This document shows positions 50,360 through 59,024 of a stretch of DNA of 64,000 bases, piece after piece (within the stretch, counting starts at the first letter, position 1; each line of letters opens with the position of its first letter). The stretch comes from Pythium myriotylum (Eukaryota > Oomycota > Peronosporomycetes > Pythiales > Pythiaceae): positions 3,162,001-3,226,000 of the forward strand of contig JALJCQ010000013.1 of the NCBI GenBank assembly GCA_023091665.1, in the 5' to 3' direction. A program made the position numbers and the translations under genes. The notes beneath the pieces are model-generated. The model did not search any database. It saw only the letters and a list, made by a program, of their open reading frames with translations, and was not told the origin of the DNA.

Positions 50360-51085
50360 TTTGGACTGCTGAATTGTTTGGTCTGAAATTGAGTGTAACC
50401 AAAACTTGTTTTTAACGAAAAGAAAGAGTATGGTGCGGAAAATAATATCGAGAAAGGCTGTGAAACACGATCATGATCGAATTAAGGCACCATCGACAAT
50501 GCCAGAACCGATGATCGTTAGCGCTGAATTTGTTCACCCATCCGTCAACGGGACAATGCGCTTATCCGCCGATGCATCTGACCACGGATGGTCAATCATT
50601 GTCACTCAATGCGAGAGTTGGCAAGTTGAATCCCACGTGACTGGGCAGTACTACGGTTTCCGTCTCCATCCTTCCCAGAAACGAAAAAAAAGTGAGATGT
50701 GAACTTCTTTGATGGGCCACCCGACTGATGGAGTACTGATACGATCGGGTGCATTGATGGTAAAAGAAATGTGTGGGCGATATGTGGGCAGAGGGGGGTC
50801 AAAGCGAGTCAAGCACGATGCGGCGAATTACGACCCCAGCAAGCGGAAACACGACCTCATGTGCTTCACCAGCTCAAAGACGACGAATATGCATGGCCAT
50901 CGAATATTATAGAAGAGGCACAGCGCCGACATACAGTTGAGGGCCACAGAGGGCTTGACCAGGACAATCGTGGACTGTTTCTGTTCTCGAGTCGCCTGTG
51001 GGTGATGGAGTACGATGATTTCCCATTGCGAAGCCATGAGCCACCGCGGAAAGGCTGCCATGATTAACCATATCAATACCCAGAA
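50360..51085 (+). pseudogene. Decayed Ty3/gypsy pol fragment (RT end, RNase H, integrase start)
   Basis: Read across three frames, this stretch follows the order of a Ty3/gypsy polyprotein. GLKLSVTKTCF near 50370 and an IIS..AVKHDHDRI segment near 50440-50480 fit the RT connection region. LSADASDHGWSIIVTQ (50562-50609) is an RNase H start (DAS box). IDGKRNVWA (about 50755) resembles the RNase H end. EYAWPSNIIEEAQ (about 50885-50925) and HCEAMSHRGKAAM (about 51024-51062) resemble the linker and the His pair of the integrase zinc finger. Frames break at least twice, so it cannot be functional. It belongs to a different lineage from the gypsy element at 58-62 kb. Confidence 0.6.
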
Positions 51086-51520
51086 ACTTGAAGGAACTGG
51101 GCTAAAGTTACTCGAGGTTATATACCTGAAAGGGGGAAAGGTAGTCCCAAAACCATGGGTTGAGACACTCCGCACGGGAGAACGAAATGATGTACTTTCC
51201 TGCATCTGGGGGATGGTTCGGTACTACGAAGTACAAGTTCACGATGAAAGACGCCGCAACACGAAGCAACTTTCCAAGCACGCAGCCGCTCACAGGGTAC
51301 CTCGTTTGAAAGCCGAAGGCCATTCCGCATACTTTCGAGCAGTGTGTCTACGGTTCGAGCTACTGTGGGCGCTGAGACAGCGCATTTTCGTGAAAAAGCA
51401 TTTTTTTTTTGGCGAGGAGCTTCTCGACTCGGCTGGAGAGAGACCAGAACAAATATGCCCAATTCCTTGACACTAGTCCCTTGTGCTTTCCTCCTCACCG
51501 GGAGATCGCAGGGAAGCATC
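51086..51520. other. Non-coding, no recognised feature
   Basis: Possible continuation of the decayed gypsy fragment, or part of an LTR lying upstream of the TATA box at 51529. One 151-codon plus-strand frame (51015-51470) extends through it, but beyond its first 20 residues I recognise nothing. A T10 run lies near 51401-51410. Confidence 0.35.
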
Positions 51521-51528
51521 ATGCGACC

Positions 51529-51536
51529 TATAAATA
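51529..51536 (+). promoter_or_regulatory. TATA box (TATAAATA), possible retroelement promoter
   Basis: A consensus TATAAATA is followed about 25 bases later by a pyrimidine-rich sequence that could serve as initiator. It precedes the acidic reading frame at about 51640-52025. The arrangement would fit an LTR promoter, but the LTR borders and a second LTR were not found. Confidence 0.4.
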
Positions 51537-51668
51537 GGGCGTGCTGCTTGACTTATTCTGAGTGAGTTCTTCAAGTCACGCGACTTGCCGGCCACGGTAT
51601 TACAATCCAAGCAAAAGAGTCATGAAAATGCATGACCCGAATAAGGCAAAGACGACACAAGCAGTGGC

Positions 51669-52025
51669 TCTCCGACCTCGACTCCAACGACGATGGATGT
51701 CTCGGTGGCGCCCGTCGTAGCACTCACGACTCTTTGAGCGCCTACTTCATCCACCCCCGCGGTGGAACCAAGTCGGAAGTCAACCAATGGTGCAGCTGAG
51801 AAGAGGAAGCAAACTGGACCGCCCACTCCTCCACGAAGTGGTGAAGGCTCGAATGGTGACAAGGTTAGCAAAGGTGATGAGGGAAGCCCAGACGAAAGCT
51901 CAGGGTCCAGTGGGAGTGAAAGTCAGTCAGCGTCCAGTGAAGGTGAAGGTGAAGACTATTTGGGAAGTCAAGACACTGCTGATTGGTTGGGGTGGGATAA
52001 GAAGAGTTTCAGGCGACCTCGTTGA
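51669..52025 (+). pseudogene. Acidic Ser/Gly-rich reading frame, possible gag start
   Basis: The frame ending at 52025 is rich in Ser, Gly, Glu and Asp (residues such as SGSSGSESQSASSEGEGED) after a Thr/Pro/Val-rich segment, with one in-frame stop near 51737. Low-complexity N-termini of this type occur in gypsy gag proteins of several protists, but no conserved domain is visible. It is cut off near the copia LTR at 52222. The function is not recognised. Confidence 0.25.
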
Positions 52026-52221
52026 GGTGACCTTCCAATAGGCGCGCATTAGATTCGAAAGATCACCGACGTTGCAAGGACAAGAGAGGACATATCATCA
52101 AGTGTAAAGTTGTCTCGGCTCATGCAAAACCGAACTAGCAGAAGCACCAATGAATTACCGCGAACACGAAGATTGGAGTACGCAATCTTTGTTCAGCTCA
52201 ACTGCCTACACTCAGTGGGAG

Positions 52222-52449
52222 TGTTAAGTCTGCGGCCAAGACGACAGAGACGAACAGGGCTCATATGCAAGTTTAGGGTAGAGTAGAGTATTGAGCACAC
52301 CTATTCTCTGTATATAGAGAGACATATGGTCTCTCCCTCTAGGACTCCTAGAACATAGACCGATGTGATGAGGAGTAAGAGGCAAGGAAAGTGGAGCTCA
52401 CTCTCCTTTTTGCCTTGGACTGAGCAGTGGTGTAGAAGAGACATAAACA
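52222..52449 (+). repeat. Probable 5' LTR of the copia element
   Basis: 228 bp beginning TGTTAAGTC and ending ACATAAACA (TG...CA), with a TATATA at 52311-52316. It lies directly upstream of the gag start at 52519. No partner LTR exists in the window, so the borders are inferred from the terminal dinucleotides and position. Confidence 0.5.
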
Positions 52450-52518
52450 AGGGAGGTGAAAGATAATGAAGAAAGCTTTATTGGAAACAGTGTCATTGTC
52501 GATTCTAGCATTTCAAGC

Positions 52519-52851
52519 ATGTTGAGTACGACAAAAAGCGACACCATGGCGAACATGAAGTTCGACGGAGCAAAGGAGTGCTTCGCCTCATGGAAGGACT
52601 TGATTATCGCCCACCTGCGCCAGCTCGGTAGCCAGCGCATGGTTGCGGCCTTTGATGCAGACAGGGAGCCGCCCATCTTCTCGTTCGAAGAGATGCTGTA
52701 CAAGACAGCGTCTGCACCGGAACTGAGTGAATCCGCGTCGGCAGACGACAAGAAACGCCATGTTCTACAAAAAGCAATGATGTCACAGCAAGAATTTTAC
52801 ATCAAGAATTGCTAAATCAGTGCCTGCCCGCCAAGTATCGCGAGCAGTGAA
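52519..52851 (+). pseudogene. Copia gag, 5' part
   Basis: ATG at 52519 opens a frame with MKFDGAKECFASWKDLIIAHL at about residues 13-33, the FDG...W-K pattern that starts copia-type Gag (DUF4219/UBN2-like). The frame stops at 52815. A one-base shift lets the homology continue to 52851 (LPAKYREQ), where the MITE begins. Structural protein of the retrotransposon particle; not functional here. Confidence 0.65.
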
Positions 52852-53192
52852 CCCTTTCGCAATCAACCGCGTATAATTTACATGTTCCGAGGGTTTCTCA
52901 TAAGCCCGTGTGGTTGACCCCCTCAGAACATGTAAATTTACACGTTTTGCAAAACCCGTCGTTGAAGTTTCCCCAAAACCTCAACATAACCTCAAAAACT
53001 TCCAAGGTTAAATAGCAATAACCTCGAAACTTATTTGCAATTTTGCGAGGTTTTATTACAAAAGGCCATAGGTTTGCGGGAAACTTCACCTGTCGTTATT
53101 CCAGAGCGTGTAAACTTTACATGATCTAGAAAGTTTGACTTGGTTGAAGTATCCATACAATCCCTGTTTGCACGGAGGTGATTGCGAAAGGG
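52852..53192. mobile_element. piggyBac-like MITE, 341 bp, inserted in copia gag
   Basis: Perfect terminal inverted repeats CCCTTTCGCAATCA at 52852-52865 and 53179-53192. The right flank is TTAA (53193-53196) and the left flank is TGAA (52848-52851), one change from TTAA. The CCC(T) terminus with a TTAA target is the piggyBac signature. Treating the flanks as one TTAA puts the two gag halves in the same reading frame, which supports these borders. The inside holds several GTAAATTTACAYG palindromes and no coding sequence, so it is non-autonomous. Confidence 0.75.
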
Positions 53193-53196
53193 TTAA

Positions 53197-54229
53197 TGGT
53201 TTCGTTGAACGACCAGAAGCTTCCCACCACATGGGCTCAGCTTGAAGCCGACTACGGGCAGAACAATGCGCAAGGCATGGTGGAGATGCTCCAGGAGTAC
53301 GACACCGCCCTGGCTACGGACTTCAAATCAATCAGCCACCTGTTTCAGACGCTCAAGGGCATCCGCAACAGGGTGAATCGACAGGCGCACGAGCAGATGA
53401 AGATCAGGCTCATCCCTTCCCAGTTGATGATGATGCAAATCCTGCGATTGGTCCCATCTTACATATGGGGGTCGTCTGTGTCTATCGATCCACAAGAGGT
53501 TACGGTGAAAAGGCTTGAAGTGAAGCCGAGGAATATCTTCAGTGACAAATACAAGACGCAGATCGCCAATTTGACGGTCAAAACTGCGCCTGTCCACCAC
53601 ACCAAGGTGAAGAAGGCCAAAGTACCGGTGAACCAAGCTCTGACCCAGGGCTTAGGCTTTGAAAAGGCTACTGGGAAAAGAAAGGCCCTTCAAGAAGCAG
53701 CCGAAGCCAAGAGTGGCGGAAAGTCCTCTTACTGCTTCGGGGTTCACAGCCTCAGCAACGTTAATCACATTGCGAAGGAGTGGCCGCAAAGGGCTAGGGG
53801 TTTTCTTGGCGGGATTCTTCGCAAGACTATTCATTGCCAAGGGACGGAAACGGGAGATGCCAAGCGGCAGAAGCTCTCAAAACCCTCTCACCCGAAGTTC
53901 GGGCGGCACCTGATCTTGTCACATTGTCGCCAATCCCACCTGCGGATGACGACGACGATGATGATGCCAACATCATGGATCACCTTAGTGAGTTCGAAAT
54001 TTCGGCGGAAACTGCTACCGTCTTTTCGGAGAATCAGGGCTCAACTGATGATGACAATCATTCAGCTGGAGAAGATCCGCTGTCCATTGCTGGTGCAGCC
54101 ACAATGATCGGAAATATGGCTGAACAGTTGGAAGAAACGGTAAGACACCGGTATCCATTTGTGTTACGACCGTTGGGGAATCCAACTGACCAGGATTGGG
54201 TGTTAGACTCAGGGTGCGGGCTCGGGTGA
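53197..54229 (+). pseudogene. Copia gag 3' part and protease start
   Basis: The frame from the MITE border to 54107 continues gag (LPTTWAQLEADYG, then helical segments). A region near 53730-53790 resembles a zinc knuckle (CF..., HIAKEWPQRARG) that has lost most of its cysteines. The homology then moves to another frame (53834-54229) with an acidic Asp run and VLDSGC at about 54200-54220, the active-site motif of copia retropepsin, followed at once by a TGA. The next frame, to 54426, resembles the end of protease and the approach to integrase. Confidence 0.65.
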
Positions 54230-54426
54230 ACAGGGAACAAGGATACGTTTGTAACCCTAGTACCAGACAGTAGGTACACGTTGAACAAGTGTCTAAACTG
54301 CATAGTACAGATTTGGGTACAGTCAAATTGTATTTTATGGGTTCGAATGGGATAAAATGTGTATTTCTAGATAATATAGCCATGATACCTGGAGCCAAGT
54401 CAAATTTACTCGGTGAATGTTGGCTA

Positions 54427-56111
54427 AACTCTATTCCAGTTAATAAGCGACTCGGTTTTTCCCATTGTGGCTCTAATGTAAGCGCAATTTTTGGTGAAAC
54501 GTGCTTTGTACGAAATCGTGTTTTGCAAGCTCCGCGATGATTAGCGGAAAAGCCAAAATCAAGTGGAATCAATCAAGCCCGCTCGCGTGGCTGTGGGCTT
54601 CGTGGATCACACGTTGTGAGGGGTCGAAAATGGCGGTCGCGCCAGCCAAACGTAAGCGCAAGTATCGTGTGATCTCGCGCGACACGGCGGAAGCGATCGA
54701 GACGTGTAGGGTCTACTTTGAGAAGGAGGCGAGGGGCGAGAAACGAGAGAAGGTGACACGCCCAATCGATCGTACTGCTGCTTGTTTCGACATCAGTCGC
54801 TCCACCGTCATCGACATCCGCAAACGACTCGAGAGTGATGCGGTGTTCGACGACGGTGAGACGCGAGAACGAGAGATGGACGTGCCGTTGTCGTTTGCCG
54901 GTGTGATTCGTGAAGCGATCCATGACATGAGCGCAGCCAAGCTGCGTGTCACGCTCGACTCACTGCTTCATCGACTCGAAGAAACACGGTGCACAAGAAC
55001 ACAAGGATGGAAATGGGCTCGCACTACCCTATGGCGTTTTCTGACTGACAAAATGGGGTACACATATGGAAAGCGACGGTCATACTACCAAGACCTGCGT
55101 GAAGACGTCGCGATAGCCGCCCAGCGCATCGACTATATCAAGCGAGTTCAGCTCTATCGATCTCAAGGACGGCCCATCTTCTACCAAGACGAGACGTGGG
55201 CGAACAAGAACATGACGCCAGAAAATGTGTGGCTTGATGAGAATGGCAAGGGAGGTTTGAAGGTTCCTCAGGGCAAGGGCGAGAGGTCGATCATTTGCCA
55301 CGTCGGTGGCGATAGTGGGTTTGTTCCAGGGGCGCGACTGATCTTCCGCGGCGCCAAGGCTCTCAAAGACTCTGATTACCACACCGAGATGAACGCAGCT
55401 GTGTTCGCCGACTGGTTCGAGAAGAAGGTGTTCCCAGCTATCCCCTCGGGATCCGTTGTCGTGATCGACAGAGCGAGTTACCACACCACGCTGACCGAGG
55501 AAACGAAGCCAGCCAAGTCGACCTTTCGAAAGGACGAGCTCGCGGAGTGGCTTGTAAACCATGGTGTGATTGTCGATGGGCGGCGCTCCAAGGAAGCCTA
55601 CATGGAGCTGACAAGAGTGGAACTTGCGAGCATCTGCAAGGAGAACAAACCTGCGCCTGTGTTCCAAGTGTCTGTGCTCGCACAGAAGTTTGGATGTGAT
55701 GTTCTTCTGCTCCCTGTTGGCCACCCCGAACTGAACCCCATCGAGATGGTGTGGTCGTACGTCAAGGGATATGTCGCCAAGCATAACGTAAACTTCTCGC
55801 TCGCCGACGTCGAGCGCCTCGCACATGAAGCTCTGGACAAGTTCTACGCAGACGAGTGGAAGAAGTACATCACGCACTGCGTCGGCGTTGAAGACAAGTT
55901 CCTGGCAGCAGCCGATACTATTCCTATTGAGATTGAATGACAAGTTTGGGTCTCGATAAGTCTGCTTACTCTTGTCCGATTTTGATGCTTGAAAGTCGTG
56001 CAGCACGGGATTGTGTCTATCTCTGGAATTGCGAAACAAACGGGGTCAGAATCGTAATAACTGCCGCACTGGATGAAAATCCAAAAGTCGCTTATTAACT
56101 GGAATAGAGTT
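54427..56111 (+). mobile_element. Tc1/mariner-superfamily transposon, complete, 1685 bp
   Basis: Identical 26-bp terminal inverted repeats at 54427-54452 and 56086-56111, beginning AACTCTATTCCAG, are flanked by TA on both sides (54425-54426 and 56112-56113). TA is the IS630/Tc1/mariner target. The element holds one long transposase gene with about 200 bp of leader and 170 bp of trailer. It sits inside the copia integrase region; taking it out at the TA leaves the copia frame continuous across the site. The intact gene and identical termini argue for a recent insertion. Confidence 0.93.
54630..55940 (+). CDS. Tc1/mariner-type DDE transposase, 436 aa
   Basis: Cuts the element out and joins it into TA sites. 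The start at 54630 is chosen because it follows AAA (AAAATGG context) and opens the basic N-terminus; an in-frame ATG at 54537 is possible. Residues 45-68 look like a helix-turn-helix (ACFDISRSTVIDIRKR). The DDE_3-type catalytic core follows: YQDETW (D187), VVIDRASYH (D280) and HPELNPIEMVW (E372). The gap between the second and third acidic residues is 91, far more than the 34-39 of classical Tc1, mariner and pogo groups. The reading frame has no stop or frameshift, unlike every retroelement around it, so it may be active or only recently dead. Confidence 0.9.
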   Translation: MAVAPAKRKRKYRVISRDTAEAIETCRVYFEKEARGEKREKVTRPIDRTAACFDISRSTVIDIRKRLESDAVFDDGETREREMDVPLSFAGVIREAIHDMSAAKLRVTLDSLLHRLEETRCTRTQGWKWARTTLWRFLTDKMGYTYGKRRSYYQDLREDVAIAAQRIDYIKRVQLYRSQGRPIFYQDETWANKNMTPENVWLDENGKGGLKVPQGKGERSIICHVGGDSGFVPGARLIFRGAKALKDSDYHTEMNAAVFADWFEKKVFPAIPSGSVVVIDRASYHTTLTEETKPAKSTFRKDELAEWLVNHGVIVDGRRSKEAYMELTRVELASICKENKPAPVFQVSVLAQKFGCDVLLLPVGHPELNPIEMVWSYVKGYVAKHNVNFSLADVERLAHEALDKFYADEWKKYITHCVGVEDKFLAAADTIPIEIE

Positions 56112-57286
56112 TAATTAAGACATGGTGTGAGGTTATTGAAAGTTCTGGAGGAGAATACAATTTTACCCTTAGAAAAACGAACCTAGTGTGTATTGCCCAT
56201 GCGGTCAATGGGGCCAACTATGCCAGAAACAAGACGTTGGCAGAACGTCAGCTATTCTGCAACGCAGTAAAATCAGCGCCCTGTAGGCCATTAGCAATGC
56301 CCGGTACCACCCAACCAGAGGTTTTGCTCAAAGAATGGTATATAAAGATGGGACACCTAGGTAAAGACAAGCTAATTAAGATGGTGAGCCAGAATCTAGT
56401 CTCTGGAGTGCCACAAGTCAGCGCAAACCTACTACGTCAAATTCAATTTTTCTGCCAATCTTGTGCGATTATGGAAACTAGGCACGTGTCGCACCGAAAA
56501 CTGGTAGGCTCATGAGATGAAGAACCTATCAGTACCATCCATATGGACACCAACGAACCTATAAACACAATAGGCGTATACGGGACCATGGGTACGATTC
56601 GGTACTTCCGAAGCATAGTTGGCGATGAGACATCGTGGAGATGGAGTTTCGTTCTCCAAAATAAAAGGGAGGCAAACGACTAAGTGAAGTCGCTACTCCT
56701 CCAGCTCGAAAGAGAAGGAAAGTTCACAGTGCAAAGAATGCGATCTGATGGAGGAACGGAATTTGTGAACAAAGTATTGAAACACTTCTGTACTGAGAAA
56801 GGAATCGTCTTTCAATGATCAAACACATAAAGCCCCGAGGAAAACCGAGCTGCCGAAGAGCAAGCTGAGCAAAGTGCCCTGCGCGCTCAGTGATGCTGAG
56901 ATGGAGGCTCGATGGTGGCGTGAAGTGCTTTTGTCCATGACACATGTCATGAATCGAACATCCATGACGAGATTATGTAACAAAACGCTATACGAGATGG
57001 TATACGGTGTAGTAATCTTCCTATCTGGGGAAGCATACGCTTCGCGTTCATACCAGAGGAACTCCGAAAGGATAAGGGATAAGAAGATCTCAAGCAGGAG
57101 AGCGAAGTGTCGCTTCTAGGGATATCTACAGACTTCTCGATGGATATGAGAACCACTTCTCTATCAGTACGGATGTGGTATTCGACACTGATTATTACAC
57201 AAAAATATTGGGGAGGTCCTTTCCACGAATCACGAAAGCAGTGGGAGCATCCTGCACCACACCCGCCATCACGACGAACTAGACAC
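56112..57286 (+). pseudogene. Copia pre-integrase and integrase core, broken
   Basis: Continues the copia frame after the mariner insertion. MGHLGKDKLIKMV (about 56349-56387) and CQSCAIMETRH give the HHCC zinc finger of the pre-integrase domain. The integrase core keeps all three acidic motifs: HMDTNEP (D at 56546), RSDGGTEF near 56740, and SPEEN near 56835. Four in-frame stops (56513 TGA, 56681 TAA, 56816 TGA, 56828 TAA) kill it. From about 56880 the homology shifts frame (WWREVLLSMTHVMNRTSM, then RAKCRFLGIS near 57095-57122) and fades out before 57287. No reverse transcriptase follows. Confidence 0.75.
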
Positions 57287-58178
57287 AAGTTTTATACTAC
57301 TCAATTGCCATCTTCTCCGATTCCTGTGAGTTGAACTTGCGGGCTAACGTTGCTTGCGCCGTCAGGTCGAACTGGTCGCGCCTCTTAAAATACAGGGCTC
57401 CGATTGGCGAGGTCCGGCGGAGACTGGAGATGGAAGCTTCCATGATGGATGCGGAGACGGTGTAGCATAGAGAAGCCGGACCTGATAGCAGGCGAGACGA
57501 TGTCGTCTGAGCGAATGTGAAGACGAACACAATGTTGTCGTTGAGAGTGTGGGAACAAGCACGCACGTCGCCGCTGAGAATGAGCTGAGAGTGAACACCC
57601 GGTGGCTGCGGGCGCGCTTCATTACAACCCCACCCACCCCCCCCCCCCCCCCACCCACCCACCCACCCACCTTAATCGGACGAAGACCGATTGACACCTT
57701 GCTGCAGGTTATTGCTCCGTTGTAGACGATTGACCGCCGCAATTAGCGCCGGCCAGTGACTGAGTTTTCTCAAATTTGACTCTGGCTGCCACGAGTTCGA
57801 TGACGCTGGAAGATCCACCCAGGAAACTAGATAGTTGAAACGTCCATGCGAACCACTGCGCCCGAGGCACAAAGATGCGATGACCCTGATCATCATACAC
57901 AGTCGGTGCTGAACGAGGGACTTTTCGATCTTGAAGGAATTGACCATCGCTATGATGCAATATTGGGTATGTCATGGTTCTGTGCTGATAATCCTGACAT
58001 TGATTGGCCTACGGGTGTAATTAGTTTTCGCCGACCGACCAATACATCACTGAGTGAGTCACGCCCGCTCTTCCAAGTTCCAAGTCCGGTCGGTGATGAA
58101 GCGCTCGAGGCCAGTCAGCGCGCGGATGAGCTGCCTCACCGCAAGCTAACTGAAGGGTTACCCGCGTCTGATTCGTCA
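57287..58178 (+). repeat. Left arm of gypsy inverted repeat (892 bp)
   Basis: Near-identical in reverse complement to 61606-62449. It holds a C run with ACCC repeats (about 57628-57671) and the sense-strand gypsy protease fragment. Compared with the right arm it keeps 54 extra bases near 57345-57400. Confidence 0.88.
57846..58178 (+). pseudogene. Ty3/gypsy protease fragment (left, plus strand)
   Basis: YDAILGMSWFCADNPDIDWPTG (57939-58004) is the C-terminal signature of gypsy retropepsin, found just before RT in the polyprotein. The active-site DSG part is missing or lost to a frameshift upstream; a TAG precedes the frame at about 57828. At 58179 the frame runs straight into antisense tRNA-array sequence, making a chimeric open frame to 58556 with no biological support as one protein. 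Confidence 0.7.
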
Positions 58179-58527
58179 GAGGCCCCCCGAGTGCATGTGG
58201 GAGTCGTGGGTCGAGTGCGGTCCTTTCGACCACATCGACAGACACGCCAGACAGCACCGACGGCGAAGATGAACATCAAAAGCAAGAACTGCGGTCGCGT
58301 GACGGGACCAGGAAAGGGGGCGGACGACCAAGTCCAGGCGAAAGGTCAGGAGAGACCCAAGAAATCGAAGGGAGACCAAGGGGGGATAGACAACCCGGAG
58401 CGTCCGAGGCGCGGAGTGGGGTGCGGAGGAGTGAGAAGGTGGCGAGTGGCGAGTGTCGAGTGGCGAGTGGGACAGTGTGTGTCCCGGGGCGAATGTGCGG
58501 GAGTGGTATGGGAGACTGGTTGGAGTG
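58179..58527 (-). repeat. Diverged fragment of the tRNA-Pro array unit
   Basis: Reverse complement of unit positions equivalent to 193-560 of unit 1: from the CA-rich block, through hairpin and minisatellite, to the G6 run. It lacks the tRNA gene. The minisatellite is reduced to about four copies plus a degenerate stretch, the hairpin is damaged, and it carries the CTATCC variant found in units 14, 16-18, 23, 24 and 27. It lies exactly between the two gypsy parts. Confidence 0.9.
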
Positions 58528-58893
58528 AAGTGCTACACGTAACTGATCGACATTGAACTCGGGATGACGCCTGTTCAACGCTTCTGGCAGTTTAAGCCGA
58601 TAGGCATTATTGCCAAGTCGGCGGATGACGCGGAATGGTCCGAGCCATTTCGGCAGTACCTTTTTCACCATTGGATCGTTGTGTGAATCATAGTCGGGTT
58701 GCGTAATTGCTTCGGACCGCAACACTTGAACATCGACATAAATGTAGTCATCCACTTCAAAATGGACATTTTTACGTTTCCGATTGTAGAATTTCGCTTG
58801 TCGTTTCTTTCCTTCTGCGGGTTTGCGTTGGGCATGGTCTACGACCTCTTGATGGTCGCGGACAAATAATCCAGCATAGGAGCAGGTTTGCAC
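58528..58893 (-). pseudogene. Gypsy integrase C-terminal domain
   Basis: Contains a basic stretch (GKKRQAKFYNRKRK), then WLGPFRVIRRLGNNAYRL and HPEFNVDQLR, typical of the GPF/Y-like module that ends gypsy integrases. The frame then enters array-unit sequence at 58527 without a native stop, so the true C-terminus is lost. Confidence 0.75.
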
Positions 58894-59024
58894 TACCTAT
58901 GTGAGCTGCGCTGGACGACGACCCGTGTCCACCTTAAAAGGAAAGACACCTGTGGACGAAGATACTAACATGGGCGTATTCAATAATCCGTAACAGATCG
59001 ACCGACCCAATTGTCACCGTAGTG

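Larger units (their letters stand above)
52222..57286 (+). mobile_element. Ty1/copia element, dead, 3'-truncated, with two nested insertions
   Basis: Plus-strand order is probable LTR, gag with UBN2-like start, degenerate zinc knuckle, protease VLDSGC motif, GAG-pre-integrase zinc finger, then integrase core. This is the copia order. No reverse transcriptase, RNase H or 3' LTR follows: copia homology ends near 57286, where the gypsy arm begins. The element is split by a MITE (52852-53192) and a mariner-type element (54427-56111), and its own frames hold several stops and frameshifts. Confidence 0.8.

Noticed and set aside
52450..52470. Primer binding site after the copia LTR
   Set aside because: The bases after ACATAAACA do not clearly match the 3' end of initiator Met tRNA or of the tRNA-Pro in the array.
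55080..56039. 319-aa minus-strand frame opposite the mariner transposase
   Set aside because: It is a shadow of the conserved plus-strand transposase gene, which has the catalytic motifs; the minus frame has none.
57297..57662. Antisense frame in the gypsy left arm, with an in-frame 18-codon difference from the right arm
   Set aside because: It runs opposite to the protease coding strand and begins in a homopolymer tract with Gly/Trp repeats. The in-frame size of the deletion (54 bp) can be chance.
57846..58556. 236-aa fusion of gypsy protease with array-derived sequence as a new gene
   Set aside because: The second half is antisense to the array unit and only open by chance. The junction is a rearrangement breakpoint at 58178/58179.
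58276..58893. 205-aa protein combining an integrase C-terminus and a His/Thr/Arg-rich tail
   Set aside because: The tail is the minisatellite read in frame after the breakpoint at 58527. Nothing suggests selection on it.
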